Source of the DNA: Trichobilharzia szidati
Taxonomy: Eukaryota; Platyhelminthes; Trematoda; Strigeidida; Schistosomatidae
DNA length: 64,000 bases
Assembly: GCA_944472155.2 (NCBI GenBank)
Contig: OX235271.1
Span: forward strand, 122,145,329-122,209,328
Direction of reading: 5' to 3'
Both the position numbers and the translations under genes were made by a program. Under the pieces are notes generated by a model. It was not told the DNA's origin. It saw nothing but the letters and a program-made list of their open reading frames with translations, and searched no databases. Positions 22,849-35,819 of this stretch are shown in pieces; the stretch's first letter is position 1, and every line of letters starts with the position of its first letter.

Positions 22849-22988
22849 TGAAAAGCGACATGAATAAAATGTGCTTCACTTCATCAAAATTTTCGCCATT
22901 ATCAACTACTTTACATACAAGACTAGTGAGATTATGTGCAATGTGGTACGTCTTGGTTTCGTTCTACTTCGCTGACATCGGCAGTCAC
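22849..22988 (+). CDS. Candidate first coding exon of a small secreted protein
   Basis: Bounded by TGTTTCAG on the left and GTAAGT on the right. Translation from the ATG at 22860 gives 43 residues, beginning MNKMCF and containing RLVRLCAMWYVLVSFYFADI: basic residues followed by a hydrophobic run, as in a signal peptide or signal anchor. The exon ends in phase 0, matching the phase 0 start of the terminal exon at 29254, so the two can be joined directly. The acceptor just before a 5' UTR could be a cis intron or a spliced-leader trans-splicing site, which is common in schistosomes. Micro-exons in between cannot be excluded. Confidence 0.45.
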
Positions 22989-23209
22989 GTAAGTAATCAA
23001 AGAATCAAAATGTCATTGTACTGGTATTGGTTTTCATTTACTTTTACATGTTGGAATCATTTTTACCGCGGGCCAACTAGCTGACCTGATAAATCACAAA
23101 CGCTTATCACGAAGAAAATAAATTAAAAATAATTTAGCCAAATTCTGTTCTCTGATGTCACCCAAAGAAAAACTTTATCATATTTTAGTTCCATTGTGGG
23201 TAAAATTTA

Positions 23210-25330
23210 TTTTGATAAAGTCTCACAGCGTTATACAGTAATATTTACTGATGACATTTCGAGCACAATTTATTACCGCTCATAATCATATCAAGGTACT
23301 CACACAACTTTTTAATTTCGTTTATATAACTCGATTATTTTTCATCGCTTGACTCGATTGGTAGTAGTATTTTCCATATTAGCAGTATGAGTGATGAGTC
23401 ATTCCTATTGCACTTGTTGGGTGTAGACTCGATGAACCAGGATTCAGTAATCAACCTCTCTCTCCACCTACGTATATTACTTCTTAGAATTTCAACCCCT
23501 ATTGTGTGGTTGTGTTAATGCATGCAGTGCAACTGTTGAGCTTTTTCTGAATTACTTATCTTCGTGGGGTCAACCATTCTAACCTTAGCTAAATTCTTAT
23601 GTTCCGACAATCTGACTACCCTCAATCTACTAGTTTGATCTATGTAGTTGACCTAACTCAGAGTCATTACAAGGTATTTTGTAAATTATATTATTCCGTT
23701 TAATTGCGTCAACTGGGTCCTTTAACCTACAAAGTTTGTCCCTGAGTGTGTTTGTAGGTTTGAATGCCACCCTAATTCCTGCTTTGTTGAGATCCTATGC
23801 AGGGCCTCAGATGTCCTCTCCTTATATGGTATAACTGTAGATGCCTTATATTCTTACTTATTTATGTTATCATTATTAGTTTCATCATTATTTTTATTTT
23901 GACCTTTTCTGATCTTCCTAATGAATTTTATAGGATAGTTATTTGACACCAAGGCTTCTTCTATCTGTTTCATTTCATCGTTTAGGTTATTTCTTGTACT
24001 ACTTAGTACTACTACTTGGTCTGTTAGACACTTAACTAAGTCTGCATTTACAGATAACGGATGAGATGAATTAAAGTCTGAATATCTATAAGAATGCGTT
24101 GGTTTATTTTAATTACTAATGTGCAGTTTACCTTCTTCTGTTCGTTTTATTTTACAATCTAACATAGCTAATTCTCTTATTGTTCATTTACCGATTCAAA
24201 TGTGAATTTGATTCCCTTTACTAATAAGTTTATGTGTGTGTCTGTCAAGAACCTAGAGATATGTTCTGTTTTTAACACTGTGAATGTGTCATCCAAATAT
24301 CTCCACCATATTTTTGGAGTAGGATTAAATGTATTAAGAGCAATATTTTCCCAGCTGTCCACAAAGATATGTGCTACGATAGGGTATATTGGTGATCCCA
24401 TTGCTACACCTTCTGTTTGTGTATATATTTTGCCGTGGAATTTAAAGACAGTAGATGTGAGGCATAACTGAATTCCTAGAATAATTTTCTCAATGGGCAG
24501 CTTTGTCCTATGACGAAGTTCGGGATCAGAAGTTAGTTCTCTTTTAACCGCTTCTAAGACCATATTGATTTGCATATTAGTATATTAAACCTAACCATTT
24601 TTTCATTATTCTTTAGTTGAATGTCATTTAGTTTCCTTTTCATTTCATATGAATTAGTTAGTCTAGAGTTTGAACAATTTTTAACGGGACATAATTTTAG
24701 AGCTAAGTGTTTTGATAATTCATAGGTAGGGGTATTCCTGAAATCTACTATTGGTCGTATGGGGCTTGTGTATTTTTAAATTACCACATATTCTACTAGC
24801 AATATTAGTTTTAGGCATTAAATTAAACCACTTAGATTCACTCGGTGACGGCTTCATTCTACGTATTAAATCCGCTGTAGGTTTTTTAATGTCATTCATT
24901 ACTGTATCTAAAGGCTTCTTAATTTCCTCATATGAACGAGTCTCAATATGTTCAGTGACTTTCTTGATATAGTCAGATTTATCCAAAACTACTGCAGAGT
25001 TTCTTTTATCAGCTTTTGTGATGACAATGTTTTTATCCTGTTTTAGACTATTTAGAGCTAGTTTTTCCGATTTTGTTAAGTTTAATTTTGATTTTTAAGG
25101 GTTAATGCACATTGTGCTCGAACCTCTTCTGCTGTTGTCTTATCTATTGAACTTAATGCTACTTCTATGTTAGGAATGACATCCTCTGGTTTTAATTTAC
25201 TAACTGTTTATCATATTTTAGTTATTGAAAATTGCGCCTTCACATGATATTTTAAGTACCTGTTTACAGAACTCAGATCAGCTTTACGTTTCACTACATA
25301 GTCCACTAATACACAGCAAGGTCTACGTGA
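23210..25330 (-). mobile_element. Penelope-like element with RT and GIY-YIG, degenerate (type 2)
   Basis: Penelope-like elements encode a telomerase-related reverse transcriptase joined to a GIY-YIG endonuclease. Reading minus: N-terminal KPEDVIPNIEVALSSIDKTT (about 25180), LDKSDYIKKVTEH (24980), GNLKIHKPH (24770), motif B GVAMGSPIYPIVAHIF (24410), and motif C WWRYLDDTFTV (24310). Next come LVSNNYPIKFIRKIRK (about 23950), LKDPVDAIKRNNIIYKIPCN (about 23690), and after a frameshift NYIDQTSRLRVVRLSEHKN, the GIY-YIG strip. The C-terminal RRWRERLITESWFIES lies at about 23460. Motif A appears to be lost in a small deletion near 24575. Multiple frameshifts; inactive. Confidence 0.88.
24177..24575 (-). 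pseudogene. Penelope-like reverse transcriptase palm fragment
   Basis: The longest intact frame of the element at 23210-25330, 132 codons. It contains motif B (EGVAMGSPIYPIVAHIFVDS) and motif C (WWRYLDDTFTV) with the catalytic aspartate pair, then the KGIKFTFESVNEQ strip typical of Penelope reverse transcriptases. The upstream finger frame at 24986-24720 is offset, and motif A is missing. Confidence 0.85.
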
Positions 25331-27414
25331 AATGAGGTATCATCAAATGTCGGAAGCCAGATTTTGTCAAAATCACCCTGGAAATTCTTTTATTCGTTAT
25401 AGTCAGTTTTTCAGAATTTTTTAAAATGTTCAATATTTCATTTCACGAAATGGATTTCATTACGAACACAAAATGATCACAGAACAAATGAATAGTGGAG
25501 CTCACCACAAAGGTGCTCCGTCTTACTTTAGAACTTTAAAATTCATTGAAGATTGAACGAGTGATCTAACCATGAACCTCTGGGATTATAGGAGATAACT
25601 TTACTGTTCAGATACTGGCTCGGAATCCATTTGCCTAGGAACTGTTAGCTTTGCCAACTTAACGAAATATTTTGATTTTTTTCACATCATCTAAAATACA
25701 TTTTAGATATAAAATATAGACCTTTATGATGGTGATAGTGCCAACAAAAGTAATTAGGTAATTAATAGCTGTTCACCCTAGATAATTTGACTTGATATGA
25801 TACAGTGACAAAGTACTATTGAAGAGACGAGCTTTCAAGCACCACTTATTGTTCATAAACATATCTGTCACCACCCCGATATAAATTGTGCTATGAACGT
25901 CATCCAAATAATAATAATAATAATATAGTAATCACTGAATTGTAACAAGGAGATGCAACTATTATGGCACTATACGGTACCGCGGTGCTTAAATTGCCCT
26001 CGCATTTTATTATTGAGTGTCACCAGATGCTTTTGAATAAATCATTATGTTTTCACTTACACTCAAGACAACACTTTGACCTTCTTCACTAGAATACATT
26101 TATCTCTCTATTTAACCACGCTAAATTTTAACTGTGTGAACACCAAAAAACAATAAAACGCTTGGATGGTAATTGATTCTTTGCTATTCGATGTAATCTA
26201 TAGAATCTATACAATTCACTTTAGATATCCACTTCATCTGACTAATAAGTGCACCTAAAATTGAAATAAATTACCAAATGATCTGGATTTAGTTAATTCA
26301 CTGTCTAAACAATGCATAAATATTATATTTAATCCCCGAAAAGCCTATTGACCTGGTCTTTTACGGTTAATATGCAAGATAAAATTTGAAGTTACAGCTG
26401 CTCAAGAGTGTTTGTCAAAAGGATGATCTAATATACTATATTATTTGCCTGAAGTATTATGTTATTAAAATATTGGACATAATAAGAGTGAAAATCTGTC
26501 GAATCATTCAACTACCATAACCAATAGGTCAGGAATGAAACGATCACCTAAATACTAACAACTGGTAACTCACATTTCTTCCGCAAAGGGAAAAAACGAT
26601 TTATCTGTATAGAAGGTATATCTGAACCCCAAGTTATAAAACAACATGAGTCAAATTGACTAGATGTCTGAGTGGAAATAAAATTTGTCTGGATCTAAGC
26701 CTTTGTACAACAAATCTTTCAATAAAGTTATACTTATTAGCGTTTCAACCCCTCAGTAGGAGATTTTTCAGCAAATCGCCTTTGGGTTTTACATTTCTCT
26801 TCATTTCTATTGCTGATTTACTACAGACAAAAAGTGATATATTTCAACTCGACTAATTAATATGTCTATCTACCTGCCAGCAAAGTGTCGTTATCAGAAT
26901 TTAGCATCTAGTTCAAAAGAATTTGAGGCTTTTGTTGAACAATTCAGTAACTCTTGTTTGTGGTGATCATTCCACTTGGACTTTGCACTTGCTTACTCAA
27001 TAATGATTTATTGTCAACTACTGTATCTGCGAACAGGTTAATGGTATTCAGCTATCTATCATATTAACGAAATTCCAGAGAGTTTAACATGGTTTGAATA
27101 ATTGGTGAACTTACATCATGTGTATCTCCGAAAAGTTAATTGGGGAAGTAATCTCACTAAATTCAAACCATTCCTCCACATAAATGTATTAAGTGTAATT
27201 GTAGTCGTTTTATCGGGTTTGAACTTCTTATGTTATTGAAAATTATTAGTGGGAATCAGCCGTATGGAAGTGTAATCCTTTACTTTTTACGAAAGGAATG
27301 CTAAATCATCTACACACTAATACAGATAATCAGAAACTTGAATGTCTTTGTAATAATACTGGTGCAACAGAGTGACGCACGACAACAAGCTTGTATTATC
27401 AAACCACTATAATA
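25331..27414. other. Gene-less stretch
   Basis: No exon or element recognised. There is a short AAT microsatellite near 25912-25925. Everything else is AT-rich and closed in all frames beyond about 66 codons. Confidence 0.4.
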
Positions 27415-28345
27415 ATATTATTAATCACCCCTTGGATTCCGTGTAGAATATACGGCCTCAGCAGTACATCTTCATCTCACTGTGTTCCTTGTTCTCCTTT
27501 CAGACTGGCTCCATGATTTTCCATAAGCTTTCAGTTCCTCCTCAGATCATCTCCACTGTGTTGCAATCGGAAGCCAAATTCGTCGTTTGATAGAGGGTAT
27601 AGCGTGTGATGTTACTCAGTGGTATCTGTAGTTTAGGATCAACCTACCTCTATTTTATTGGGCATTAGGTACTTTGTCGGTTCGCTGTCAGAGTTAATTC
27701 TCGCGTGTCCTTTTCGGTATAGAGTCGTAAAAAGCAGCTGTCAATGAGAGTCTTCAGCTTATTGGAAATGCTTTTCGTGACGCGCGCACCAAGTCTCTGA
27801 ACTATAGAGAAGCAATGACTTGCCGTTAGCGTTCGAAACTCGGATCTTGTTCCTTGTGCTGAGTGCTGTGGATCCACACACTGATTTGAGAGTAGTGAGG
27901 ATCTGTCTTGCTTTCCTAATCTGATCTTGCCTGGCTTCGATATCCTCATTTGTGCCTTCTTTAGTTGAAACTATGTCACCTATTCAAATAAGTGAAAGAG
28001 GCGACTCCCTCGAAAATTCTCCCGTGGTACTCACTGGTCCTCGATGTTGTTGGTTGTGCATCCTCGTTATATCTGTCTTCTCTGTGTTCATCTGAAGTCC
28101 TGTGTTCGCTGCCCCTTCCACCAACTTGTTGGTTTCTGCTTGTAAATCTTCGAGTTTGTGAAAAATGTGACATAAATCATCTGTGAAGTGCAAATCTTCT
28201 ACATTCTTTTTGTCGCTTCAGCGTATGCCTGTCTTCTCGCCCCGGACGTTCGATCGCATGACCCAATCCACCATAATGAAGAAGCTCATTGGCGATAGCA
28301 AGCAGCCTTGTCTTACTCGTGTCTTCTTTTCTAATTGATTAAAAT
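27415..28345 (-). mobile_element. Degenerate RTE-clade retrotransposon 3' half
   Basis: Minus-strand motifs in order: TRVRQGCLLSP (about 28310), WVMRSNVRGEKTGI (28250), HFTDDLCHIFHKLEDLQAET (28190; motif C with T for A in the ADD box), GLQMNTEKTDI (28090), and broken thumb pieces to 27665. The 3' terminus near 27425-27470 (TATATTCTACACGGAATCC, then ATTAATAATATTATT) matches RTE 3' ends elsewhere in the window. The 5' half is missing. Several stops and frameshifts. Confidence 0.85.
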
Positions 28346-29084
28346 TCCGTAAGGTTAAGTTTACGGCCGCATTTAGCTGATGTAAAACTCGTGACGATAT
28401 GACAGTGAGTGCAATTAACCTTGAAGCATGATAAACGAAATATCTGAAATGTTAAACAGAATGTTTTGCACACCACACACATAAAATGGTGATATGCGGA
28501 AAGAAGATAAACAAACCAGAACAGCTTGCAAATAACTCGTATGCTTAACGCTCAAATGAGTTGTTTACAAATATTTTAAGTTGGGCTAATTAATCATTCC
28601 GAAAAATAGCGAATGCTGCTATCTTAAAATCAAGCCAACAAATGTCGTTTGACACAATAATTCGACAAACTTTCAATAATACCCTGAGTTTCTTCCTGTT
28701 CAAATATACGAAAATGAAGTGTTGACTGGAATACACTTGAAAAGCTTTGAAGATCTCTTGCACATTTTATCGTCAGTAGTCACTGTCAGTTTGGATTAAA
28801 AAAGGATGAAATTGAAAGTGAATGCATTCTACACTCACCAAGTCAAACAAAGTGTGTTGAAATTTAGAAATGAACAATGTCAGTCTGTTGTGAATTTTGA
28901 CTTTGTTTTCCGGTAACCAGTTTGAGAACTTGCTGTTATTGAGTGCAAATATCACAAAGTGCCAAAGCATATATCTTCTGCTTGAAACTCAAAACACTTT
29001 TGCTCTACATATATTTACAAGTATGGAATTTTCAGCATGGATATCGGTAGCCCAAATTCAGGCTGACCATAGATATCGGGTGTG
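28346..29084. other. Intronic or gene-less stretch
   Basis: It lies between an RTE fragment and a SINE-like repeat, inside the proposed intron 22989-29253. No coding or structural signal is seen. Confidence 0.4.
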
Positions 29085-29160
29085 CGCCGGCAGGGGATCG
29101 AACCCCGGACCATGTGCATGGTCGGCGAGAGTCCTAACCACTACAGTAACCACCTCAGAG
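29085..29160 (-). repeat. tRNA-derived SINE-like repeat
   Basis: On the minus strand: TAGTGGTTAGGACTC (A-box-like), then a GACCATG-CA-CATGGTC hairpin where the anticodon arm should be, then CCGGGGTTCGATCCCC, a near-perfect T arm and B box. The acceptor stem does not pair, so this is a tRNA relic. A weaker relative lies at 51735-51795. Confidence 0.6.
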
Positions 29161-29253
29161 TTAGTAAGCAAGGGATGTATTAGTGTTAAACATAATAAAT
29201 CTTTTATAAAATCTGATATTTCAGTGAACTGTATTTCACTCAATTTTTTTCAG

Positions 29254-29571
29254 CCTCTGTCTGAAAGACAACACCTCAACTTCAAATGGAATGGTTTCAC
29301 GTTTGTTGACAAAGATCTGGCCAAGTCAATAATTTGCTCCCCTCAAGCCAATCAAGATGTCTGTTCACGGTTAGAGAAGTTATTGGATATCTCCAAATTT
29401 CTGAGCATGGAAGCACTATCTGAGTTTTTCTGTTATGCGAATCCTTGTGTACAAATCCCGTCGCCATCAAGTACTGCATTAAACCTGCCACCTAAAGAGA
29501 AACGAAGTTTATGCAATATCGATGGATGTTACAGCGATGACTATCAGGGAACGAAAGGTCTCACGGCGTAG
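29254..29571 (+). CDS. Terminal coding exon, Cys-containing C-terminal domain
   Basis: A strong acceptor (CAATTTTTTTCAG) ends at 29253. 105 codons follow to TAG at 29569-29571, with AATAAA at 29644. The protein has six cysteines in pairs (SIICSPQANQDVCSRL, FFCYANPC, LCNIDGC), two leucine-rich helical stretches (SRLEKLLDISKFLSMEALSE) and a charged tail. No family recognised. Codon content and the absence of stops, unlike neighbouring DNA, argue that it is real. It starts in phase 0, compatible with the exon ending at 22988. Joined, they would give a protein of about 148 residues with a signal peptide. Confidence 0.55.
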   Translation, partial: PLSERQHLNFKWNGFTFVDKDLAKSIICSPQANQDVCSRLEKLLDISKFLSMEALSEFFCYANPCVQIPSPSSTALNLPPKEKRSLCNIDGCYSDDYQGTKGLTA

Positions 29572-29643
29572 AACAAATTCAACTCTAAATATATATTGTC
29601 ATGTTTTCAATCAAAGAGTTGAATTTTCAATATACATGGTTCT

Positions 29644-29649
29644 AATAAA
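29644..29649 (+). terminator. Poly(A) signal AATAAA
   Basis: Canonical hexamer 73 bases past the stop of the exon at 29254-29571. Confidence 0.5.
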
Positions 29650-30666
29650 TATTTTAACAACCTATCAATTATCACTTTTCCTAATGATACTCTGCAAAGT
29701 CTTCTGTTTGCGTCCTTATCAGATTCGACATCGGTTCCTGTTCATCACATAGCGGTAGAATTTAGAGTTGAACTTTAGTCAGTTGGTTGAATGCCAGCTC
29801 ACTCGACTGTCATAATGACGGCCTTTAATTCCATTTTCCCCGGATGTGTGTTTGCGTATTCCCGATGATATTCCATGTAGAAAAACCTGCCGTTCAAGGC
29901 CTCTTGGAATTCAATAGCTCTTTTAGTTGGTGAGTAAATCACTCCTCAAATTGGCAAACTCTAGACAAACCTAATAACTTATTCTGTATTTAGTGGCAGG
30001 ATGATGATGATGATATGTGGGCAGAAAAGTTAAGTGAAAGGTGTCAAATTGAATCTCCTTCATTTCTTCTACCATGATATATAAAATAGGCAAGTTTTTG
30101 TCTAAATTATTCTACACTGCATCCACTTTTATCACAGGTTTTGCAGTGTAGCAATAATACTTTTGATAGAACCTTATATATATGTTTCTGTTTACAATAA
30201 TAAGGGTAAGTTTATTCACAAGGTTGTTGTGTAACGGCTGTTTCTGTACAGGAGAAACCACGTGAGTCACAAGCGATTAAAGGAGTTTCTGAATACGGGA
30301 GTTGGTTGCATTAGCAGCAATAAATCCCACAGGACATAAAACTGTATCTCCACAGCACAAAAAACAAGCGAGTTAAGCCAATAGCCTTTTGAAACGTTTT
30401 CTACTACAGAAATATGTATAAACAGTTGAGAAAGGAGGAGATACTCTGTCTATGCACTATAAATGTCCTGATATATTTTGGCTAGTTCTTCTGAATACAA
30501 AGTATAATATTTCCAGTGTATTTGCTCGACTATCATGAAAACAAATATGCTGACACTGTTTGCCTGCACTCAGCCTATGAGGAATTCAAATAATATTCTT
30601 ACAGATTATACGCCTATTTTAGATTGCAATAAACAGATTTTATGTGTTTCAAGTTTGAGCACGGTA
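29650..30666. other. Gene-less stretch
   Basis: Only a short GAT microsatellite near 30002-30015 stands out. Confidence 0.4.
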
Positions 30667-30855
30667 CGATATCAGTTAAGGAACCACTAAAAACCAACAG
30701 GGAGTACTTGATAGGTGTTCCGTCCTAGCATGTACGCACCCACCGGTGTCTGAACCCAGGATCTTCCGACTACAATGCCAGGTCGTACACCATTCTGCTG
30801 CTTGGACCTGAATCAATGGCCCATGAATTCTAACTTCTACCAATTGATATCTTCA
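30667..30855 (-). repeat. tRNA-derived SINE, family with GATATCAGTT tail
   Basis: Same order of blocks as at 58565-58830: GATATCAGTT, a body, GTACGCACCCACCGG, a B-box complement (GTCTGAACCCAGGA), then the A-box side and CCCATGAATTCTAAC. The tRNA-like promoter faces the minus strand. Degenerate copy. Confidence 0.6.
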
Positions 30856-32310
30856 TGTGTCTGGGCAATACTCCTATTCATTTATATCAAATCTAACTTT
30901 ATCAAGTATCAGGGTCGTAATTTTGTTGTAAGTGTGATGTTTTGAAAGCTTCTATCATGTCGTGTTCAGTGAATCCAGAAAATGTTGTCTTACCCTTAAT
31001 CTTACTGTAACGAATGAACATTCAGCAATTTTGATTTGATATCAGTCACAGTTATGATAAAGAGTGGGTAACTGTTGTTTGGATAGTCAGTAGAAACTAT
31101 GGACTTTATGCAGAAAGACAGTATATATGCAAATTACATTTCAAATAAATGGAAAGCACCACAGAATTCAACAACTTCATCCATTCCAGCTTGCAGGATA
31201 TTTGTCTAAACAGAATCTGATTGTACCTTCTTCTCCCGTACAGTTGTTAGTGACAGGTAGGCAAAAGTATCTTTTTAATTAAATGTAAGTATTATACTAT
31301 ACTAAATTTTCCTATACAGATGAAAGTAGCTATTAATAAACGTGAAAATTTCTATCAATAAATGCACATGCGCAACTTTCAGAAATATTCTTCGATAAAC
31401 AGAGGGAAGTGAATAATACAAGCGTAAACTGTTAATAATTATCCCAGTAAATTTACCATTAAAAGAGATAGAAGAGTAAATGTATTTGCCTATAAGTTTG
31501 TGATTATGGAAAACAAAATGGGGTTTACTAATTTTGCTTGATTAAAATCAAAGTTTGTAGCTATTTTGGATACAGTAAACGACAGTACAGTATTTCTACT
31601 GTGGCAAATATTACTTCAGCTTAAATTATATCAGTGACATTGTACCACTGCTAAACTTGGTTTTATTATCATGGAATTAATTGTTCGTAAAATATTAGAG
31701 ATTGTAAAACTTATTGAATATCTATTATACTTGTTGCATTATCACTTTAGCGTGGATAATAATTTTGAATCAGTGAAGAAATATTTGATAAAACGTGTTT
31801 CTTCACATGGCTTAATTAAGTATTATAGTTCTCAGCTTGCTCCACACTATTGTGTTAATACCGCTAGTGTATACGTTTCAATTAGTCAAGTGTCTCCTGT
31901 ATTACTCATCTGATTATGGCAATTCAGTCCTTATCCACCTGGATTGCTGTTGTCTGATATCCATGAACTCAGAGTTATATTACAGCATACATATGGGTTA
32001 ACTATTCATCTATTGGAGTTGTAAGAAATGCCTCGACTGAAAAGGACTGTCTATTAGTTAGTTCGCCAGTTTGTATGCCACTTCCAAACCGTTTGAAGTA
32101 CAATTCCCCATAATAATTCTCAAAGTCGTAGATTTCGACTGAAGATAAGGGCATGAGGATAATCATCGGATTCCAAGCAGTTCTGTGGACTGCTTGCTAT
32201 TGAATAGGTAGTAAATTATGTGAAATACTCCTTACTATGGTGTATAAACAAGTGTTGAAGATGCCCATAGGCTTCCATTTCCTCATGTGAAAATAAACGA
32301 TATTTTTCAG
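30856..32310. other. Gene-less stretch with one unassigned ATG frame
   Basis: A plus-strand ATG frame at 31671-31913 (80 codons, MELIVRKILEIVKLIEYLL) has mixed charge and could be a first exon leading to 32311. It has no clear donor, so it is only noted here. Confidence 0.3.
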
Positions 32311-32619
32311 TGTATATATTTACAACAAATTAGCTCTGAACAGTTATTGGAAGTGTTCACAAACAACAGGCCATCAAACGTTTTAAGACCGAATTATGAT
32401 GAACGAATGTATACATTAGTTGGTTACATAATCTTTTGGCGCATATATGTGGACACACATGGTTTGCATTTAAACTCTTACTTCAAATGCTTACTAAGAA
32501 GGATTACTGAGGGAAATGTTTGTCTGACAGGTGATAAATATAGCAGTGTTGGGAACTGTATTCTTGGTACTTTTAGACGACATAATGTTCATGCTTGGAT
32601 AATAAGTATCCATTGCTGA
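32311..32619 (+). CDS. Possible coding exon, function unknown
   Basis: A good acceptor (GATATTTTTCAG) ends at 32310 and an open frame runs 102 codons to 32619. A possible donor inside (ACAGGTGATA) would end the exon near 32531. The residues up to there (ISSEQLLEVFTNNRPSNV, RPNYDERMYTLVGYIIFWRI, LLRRITEGNVCLTG) have the composition of a structured protein. No family recognised and no partner exon proven; chance remains possible. Confidence 0.3.
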   Translation, partial: CIYLQQISSEQLLEVFTNNRPSNVLRPNYDERMYTLVGYIIFWRIYVDTHGLHLNSYFKCLLRRITEGNVCLTGDKYSSVGNCILGTFRRHNVHAWIISIHC

Positions 32620-33844
32620 TTGTATTTTTTTGAAATTTTGATTTGGTAACACTTACACCTGTGTACCTTTCAAACTCGGTAACATGTAACAAATCAAGTT
32701 GGAAATTGGTTACACTTGCCTGTTAAAACTTTACTTGAAAGCCTTAATAAAATACTGTCACCACACTATGCAACAGTAGTAAAGTATCAAGCATTAAGGT
32801 TGAAGGGATAACCTGTGACTTAGACCACAGAGACAACTTGTTTTAAACACCAACCACTATCTGTGACAGGGTACAATTCGACCAAATAAAAGTTGATACT
32901 AGGGATGATGATCTGATATTTGCTTTGATAATCTGCAAGATATTTTTTTTTTTTAGGAAAGGGTGCGTTTTTAATCCATAGGCTAAATATTCGCATTTAA
33001 AAAAGTGATTTACCAGTTGACACTTTTAATTTATGTTTCAAGTTGATCAATTTTTCAGTAAAAAATTCACTGGTCACAGTCTCAAACCCCCAACACTCAT
33101 TCACTTGTCTTGTTGCTTATGAAGTTAATTCGAAAATGTGTATTCTTGGTTGCCTAGTGATTCGCAGGTCATGTTAATTTGCATGGAGAGAATGATAAAT
33201 CCAATATTTATTCTCAGCGACGGTATTATCTGCATAGAGCCTTTGCTTTACAATTAAAATGGAACAGAAAAGCGGTAGTGTTTTCTTGGTTGCCTTTTTA
33301 AGTTTAAGGAGCTAAAAGTGCACTGTATGCCACTTTTCGATATGTATCAGAATTCTCTAGCCTAAAAGCTATTAGAAGTTTAGGTAATCAAAAATAAATG
33401 AGGTAGGCGCAATCTCTCAGTGGTACACTATGAGTATTTTTATGTCCAAAAGTAGACAGTTTTGTGCATCGCTTCTATGGCATTCTGAATTTTTCATGAG
33501 ATACAGATGAAGACATTCATATCTAGGACATTACTTTCCAGCTGAAATTCTAAATTGCTGTCCAGCCCAAAATTAGACGTCTTTATGTGACTTGAACCTA
33601 ACTACCAATCACGACATCGGTGGTTTCAAAATTGGCATAAGTTTCATTTTGAGTCATCATCTCAGTGACTTGAACAAAATACTTTTATCAATGATTCAAC
33701 GTTTTTAGTATTTCTACTTTTTGCGGAACATTATGGTTCACTACTATTCTTCCAACTAACAGACTTCAACAAATGGTTCCAACTTGACCTTTAACATAAA
33801 ATTGACGTTAACAGATCTTTAAACCTATCTATAAAACGTGTTTG
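32620..33844. other. Gene-less stretch
   Basis: Nothing recognised apart from a short T-run at 32943-32955. Confidence 0.4.
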
Positions 33845-33945
33845 GGGCGTATCCTAAAGTTTGTGGAAGCCTTAGCAATTAGAAAGTTTAAGCCACCTTT
33901 ATGTGTTCAAAAACAATTCGTCATCACATTAAACCTTCCTTGGTA
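33845..33945 (+). mobile_element. Penelope-like element C-terminal fragment (type 1)
   Basis: The plus-strand reading RILKFVEALAIRKFKPPLCV, continuing QKQFVITLNLPW, aligns with the last 35 residues of the element at 41940-42563 (RLLAIAEALEINRERPDLCV and so on). Only the 3' end survives, as in 5'-truncated insertion. Confidence 0.7.
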
Positions 33946-35796
33946 AATTTTGTTTTGACACCAATGCAGATGCACTATTACCTCTGTTATTTGGTTTAGT
34001 GGTCTTCATTGTTACTTTGACCTTGAATATATCCTTTAAACTTGACCTAAGTATATTTTCTCACCTCTTACCTCTTTATTAATTTCATATATATTCCTAT
34101 GACAAGTCCGTGTGTGATCAGATTGTTCGAAATGTGTTGCGCAAATACATTACACGATTCAGACAAATTACGTCTTCTTATTGCTTTATCTAAATTCATA
34201 AAGGGAACTAATTGTTTTAAATATATTTTTACAGATTATGAGGTATAAAATACAGAATAATGGGATCACTATCGAAATTTTGTCAGGAATTAATGTAGTT
34301 TCACAAAATCTCATATAGGTGTAACGTTTCCATTTGTAGTGCATATACTATTCACTGCAAGCTTAAAGCTTTATGACGTTATACATTTTTCACATCATAT
34401 TTCAGCAAAGAAACTTGAAAGAATTCCCGGTTAGACTTTGCATGATTTCAGAGTTTCACTTCTGCATATTGACGAAAATTGTGGATTCGGAATTCACAAA
34501 GCCATGATGTGAATGAATTCGAATACGGAAACGGAATTATATTGCACTAATAAGGTCTGAGAAACGTTTTGCTGAATGATAATAGTTATCAATTAGGAAT
34601 TAAAAGCAATTAAGTGTGATTCAGTAGTGCAAGTCTCCTTGTAATATTCCTCTGATTTCACGAATGAATACTTATGCTTCGACACGTGAATATTTACACA
34701 TTTCAATAGCAGTTAGCTATATATGACCTTACATTGCATAAGACAATTCGACATTTCACTCATTTTGAAAAATGTTCTTTTAAATAAAAATGAATCTGTG
34801 GAAAACTGTCTAACAGGGAATCAATCACTAATGTACACAAACACAGCAAGCAACACATTGCAAAACTACATCATGACGCCGTGTATAAATAGTGTCTCTT
34901 TTGCTTCTTACTTTCCCTGAATCTAAGAAATTTATTAAAAATTATCTCACAACATAATCAAGCGTATCACCTTGATCATCAATCAATCCTAGTAGTTTCC
35001 CAGAAGGAAACCCGAAGAACAGATTTCCAGACAAGTATCTTGACAACAGTATGAATTCACTGCCTCAGAGAGTTAGTTGATCAGCAGTTCCAAGAGAGCT
35101 GGTTTTCTTAAAATTGTAGTTTCCTAGGTATAATATAGGCAAGATTTTAACAAAACGTTTAAGACATGCAATAACGGGATTTGTGCTGTCTCTTTATAGG
35201 TCAACCAATATAGATTTCAGGGATTAAGGACGATTTATTTAGAGTCGCCTGCCTATAATCGTCGCTGTGATTTTCTTGTCTTGTTATCACCAGTCTGACT
35301 TGTTTCTATTGACAAATGATTATCATTGGTTTTGTTACCAACAGACTGGTCAATTATGAAATGCATGAAAAATGGTATATGTATTAATATAGTGATTCCG
35401 AAGATCTAATTGAAAAGTAAATATTTCTTCGCTGAATTTGTTACTTTCAAATTTTCGAACTGGGATATTTACTACATTCAGTAATTATAAACACGTCTTT
35501 CCTCATTTCAGTGTAACTTTGAGACTTGGGAGATGATATAGATGCAAAATCAATGAATTTACTAACATTTTTGCCACTATCAAATCGTTTTGATGCGAAA
35601 ACAACTGTTCTCCATTATACTCCTTAATTCTGACTGACTTTCACCTGATAGTATCCCATAACTTTGAAATAACTCCAAATCCCTGTTTTCACGTATCCTT
35701 GATACCACTGGCGTTTCCTAAATTTCCCGAGAGTCCGACTCTCATTGTTTCTTAAACCTTTAACCTGCCAGGGAATTCAGTATCTGTCCAGGTCAA

Positions 35797-35819
35797 CTAG
35801 TATATATATATATATATAC
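35797..35819. repeat. TA dinucleotide microsatellite
   Basis: About eleven TA units. Confidence 0.9.

Noticed and set aside
28897..29571. One 224-codon protein over the whole open frame
   Set aside because: Its first half crosses a SINE-like repeat and has no start or splice support. Only the part after the acceptor at 29253 is kept.
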